Positions 4,684-6,531 of a stretch of DNA of 6,531 bases are shown piece after piece. The stretch's first letter is position 1, and each line of letters opens with the position of its first letter. This DNA comes from JACQWR01 sp964614365. GTDB lineage: Bacteria; Desulfobacterota; Syntrophia; Syntrophales; JACQWR01. The position numbers were made by a program, and so were the translations under genes. Location: contig CAZTLA010000176.1 in the NCBI GenBank assembly GCA_964614365.1, forward strand, positions 1 to 6,531, given 5' to 3'. Under the pieces are notes generated by a model. It ran no database searches. It saw only the letters and a program-made list of their open reading frames with translations, and was not told the DNA's origin.

Positions 4684-6531
4684 TGAGCGCCTCGTCCACC
4701 CGGTACATCTTGCAGAGCAATGCCCTGAAAGTAGTTGCCCCGGTGGCCGGATCACAGGGAAGATCGCTGCTCGTGAGCACATTGGCATTGGATTCCCACA
4801 GTCCCTGGTCCGGCCTTTCCGGATACCACCAGGAACACTGGGCGATCACGACGCGGGGATCAACACCGGCAAAAAGCCATGCCTTCTGTTTGATCTTGCC
4901 CCGCGGCGTCTCAATCCAGACCCAGTCTCCATTTTGAATGCCCAGTCTTTGAGCTGTCTCGGGGTGGATCTGAACCAGTGGATAGGGTTGAAGTTCCCGC
5001 AACCAGGGAACCTGGCGGGACTGGGAATGGAAAAAGTAGGGCAAACGCCCCCCCGTGGAGAGGATAAGAGGATACTCTTTGAAAAGACCCGGGGTTGAAT
5101 AGGGGCTTTCATTCGGCTCCACGTAGCAGGGTAGGGGATCGTATCCGAGTTTTTCCATCGTCGTTGAAAAAAGTTCCACCTTGTGAGTCGGCGTGCGGAA
5201 GCCCCCCCCTTTTTGCCAGTAGTCAGTCTTGTATTTATAATATACTTGATCCTTCCCCGTCCTGGCCAAACCGCCTTTCCGTTTGAACTCCTCCCAGGTG
5301 ATGTTTGCTTTCTTCAGTTGATAGGTAAACATCTCCTCCACAGTGTTAAACCAGTGCTCGGGCGCGATCCTCCGTCCCAGCTCATTGTATATCCAGTAAT
5401 CGGATTTTGCCTCGCCCGGCGGTTCCACCGCCTTGACCATGGCTGAGAAATGGAACCTGCCGTGCTCGTCCCAGATACCATCGGACTCCAGCCAATGAGC
5501 CGCCGGAAGGACGATATCGGCATAGTTCGCCGTTGGCGACATATATAAATCGGCTACTGACAAAAAATCTGTTTTCAACAACCCCTCGAAAACGCCTTTA
5601 GAGTCGGCATAGCAGAGCAGGGGATTTGTTCCCTCAAGATGCATGACCCTCACCCGGTCGGGCGCGTTTTCCCGTAGATTTCTAAAAATCGTGTCCGGAT
5701 GCGCGAATCTCCCGAGGACTCCAAGTTTATACTTGTCTCCCCCGGCCATGCTCTCTCTCTGCTCTTTCGGCACAGTGATCTCTCGCCCAAAATCCTCCAA
5801 GTCGCCTGCGTCCGTGGTCATCCAGTTAACCATACCGCCCGGACGTTCGATGTTTCCGGTGATAGCCGTCAGGCAGACCAATGCTCTCACGTTCTGGGTA
5901 CAGTTGTTTGAGGCTTCCAGGGGTTCGCCGATCATAACCACCCCCGGTGCGTCGATAGCCAACATCCGGGCAGCTTTGACGATCTTTTCCGCCGGCACCC
6001 AGGTGATCTCAGACACGTTCCGGGGTGGGTAATCCTGCACCCGGTTCTTGAGCTGCTCGAAGCCATATGTCCAGTTTTGGACGAATTCCCGGTCGTATAA
6101 GTTCTCATTGATGATCACATGCATCATGCCCAGTGCCAGGGCGGCATCGGTCCCCGGCCTCACTTGCAGCCAAAGGTCCGCACGGGAAGCCAAACGGGTG
6201 GCCCTGGGATCCACGATGATGAAATTCTTCGCCTGCTCCAGGGCATTCAGGTACCAGACGGCCATTTCATTTTCGGGGTTGCTGATTTCCATTTGCCTGC
6301 CCCAGGCGATGATCGTTTTTGGAAACTCTCCACCCCAACCATGAAAATCGGGCAATAACCTTCCGCCCACGGTAATGGTATACACCATCAGGCGGGGCAG
6401 ATAACAGACATGGGCAGGTCCCATCAGATTTCCCGTGCCGATTGTCCCGGCGAGGCGCAGGGTATATAAATTGTATCCCCTGCCGGTTCCCTGTCCCGTG
6501 CATACTGAATTGGGGCCGAATTGCGCAGCCG
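4676..6531 (-). CDS. molybdopterin (Mo/W-bisPGD) oxidoreductase catalytic subunit, N-terminus cut by window edge
   Basis: The frame is open from the right edge; the Met at 6424 is internal, since 35 further in-frame residues precede it (AAQFGPNSVCTGQGTGRGYN...). At least 617 residues are visible. By comparison with the usual 700-760 residues, roughly 100-150 are missing, including any Tat signal and N-terminal [4Fe-4S] motif. Numbering from the first visible codon, GTGNLMGPAHVCYLPRL (31-47) places Cys42 (codon 6404-6406) where the family has its metal ligand. Cofactor-binding segments follow: IIVDPRATRLASRADLWLQV (104-123), TAITGNIERPGG (221-232), EGTNPLL (299-305) and YADIVLPAAHWLESDG (336-351). 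The C-terminal molybdopterin dinucleotide-binding domain covers about 486-610, with STGGR, VQIHPETAQRLGIQNGDWV and a WWYPE...SNANVLT...LLCKMYRV tail like the acetylene-hydratase/DmsA-like group. It should reduce, oxidise or hydrate a small molecule, passing electrons to the downstream ferredoxin subunit. Superfamily is sure; substrate and metal (Mo or W) are not. Confidence 0.93.
   Translation of the reverse strand, partial: AAQFGPNSVCTGQGTGRGYNLYTLRLAGTIGTGNLMGPAHVCYLPRLMVYTITVGGRLLPDFHGWGGEFPKTIIAWGRQMEISNPENEMAVWYLNALEQAKNFIIVDPRATRLASRADLWLQVRPGTDAALALGMMHVIINENLYDREFVQNWTYGFEQLKNRVQDYPPRNVSEITWVPAEKIVKAARMLAIDAPGVVMIGEPLEASNNCTQNVRALVCLTAITGNIERPGGMVNWMTTDAGDLEDFGREITVPKEQRESMAGGDKYKLGVLGRFAHPDTIFRNLRENAPDRVRVMHLEGTNPLLCYADSKGVFEGLLKTDFLSVADLYMSPTANYADIVLPAAHWLESDGIWDEHGRFHFSAMVKAVEPPGEAKSDYWIYNELGRRIAPEHWFNTVEEMFTYQLKKANITWEEFKRKGGLARTGKDQVYYKYKTDYWQKGGGFRTPTHKVELFSTTMEKLGYDPLPCYVEPNESPYSTPGLFKEYPLILSTGGRLPYFFHSQSRQVPWLRELQPYPLVQIHPETAQRLGIQNGDWVWIETPRGKIKQKAWLFAGVDPRVVIAQCSWWYPERPDQGLWESNANVLTSSDLPCDPATGATTFRALLCKMYRVDEALNG
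4690..4693 (-). promoter_or_regulatory. ribosome binding site of the iron-sulfur subunit, inside the upstream gene
   Basis: GAGG lies 6 bases before the ATG at 4681-4683 and within the last codons of the molybdopterin subunit. With the 8-base overlap of the two genes it supports this start and translational coupling, so that equal amounts of both subunits are made. Confidence 0.5.

Noticed and set aside
4684..4788. N-terminal extension of the iron-sulfur subunit from an ATG at 4788
   Set aside because: The 35 extra residues lie inside the catalytic subunit gene, contain no ferredoxin-like sequence, and the ATG at 4683 has a ribosome binding site and gives the usual family start just before the first cluster motif.
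6422..6424. Start codon of the molybdopterin subunit at 6424
   Set aside because: The frame stays open to the window edge, and the preceding 35 residues (GTGQGTGRGYN and following) match the conserved part of the family, so the true start lies outside the window.

Overview
All five genes in this window lie on the minus strand, so they read from the right edge to the left. In transcription order they are: a large molybdopterin (Mo/W-bisPGD) oxidoreductase catalytic subunit cut by the right edge, its four-cluster ferredoxin-type electron-transfer subunit, the disaggregase ClpB, the membrane zinc protease HtpX, and a DUF1844 protein cut by the left edge. The coding sequences are intact where visible, gaps are short, and no RNA gene, CRISPR array, insertion sequence or other mobile element is seen.

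Region 4162-6531 is a two-gene redox unit. The catalytic subunit stops 8 bases inside the start of the iron-sulfur subunit, so the two are very probably translationally coupled and form one complex of the DMSO-reductase superfamily. The C-terminal part of the large subunit resembles the acetylene-hydratase/DmsA-like branch, whose members have diverse and often unknown substrates, so the substrate cannot be named. No NrfD- or DmsC-type membrane anchor follows the pair. One could lie upstream, outside the window.

Region 3985-4161 (177 bases) separates the redox pair from the stress genes. It holds a weak candidate terminator for the redox pair and a sigma70-like promoter for clpB. No CIRCE element and no well-spaced sigma32 promoter was found there.

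Region 458-3984 is a protein-quality-control pair. ClpB (862 residues, all AAA+ motifs present) is followed 86 bases later by HtpX (283 residues, HELSH zinc site). They plausibly share a transcript: ClpB rescues cytosolic aggregates with DnaK, and HtpX removes damaged inner-membrane proteins. The DUF1844 gene follows 84 bases after htpX, in the same orientation.

The organism is most likely an anaerobic Gram-negative bacterium. DUF1844 with a conserved basic/acidic N-terminus, an HtpX/ClpB pair and an AHY/DmsA-like molybdoenzyme together suggest Desulfobacterota (former Deltaproteobacteria), perhaps a syntrophic or sulfate-reducing lineage. This placement is inference from protein character, not a search result. 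I see no clear sign of a novel system. The most open question is the substrate and cellular location of the two-subunit molybdoenzyme.
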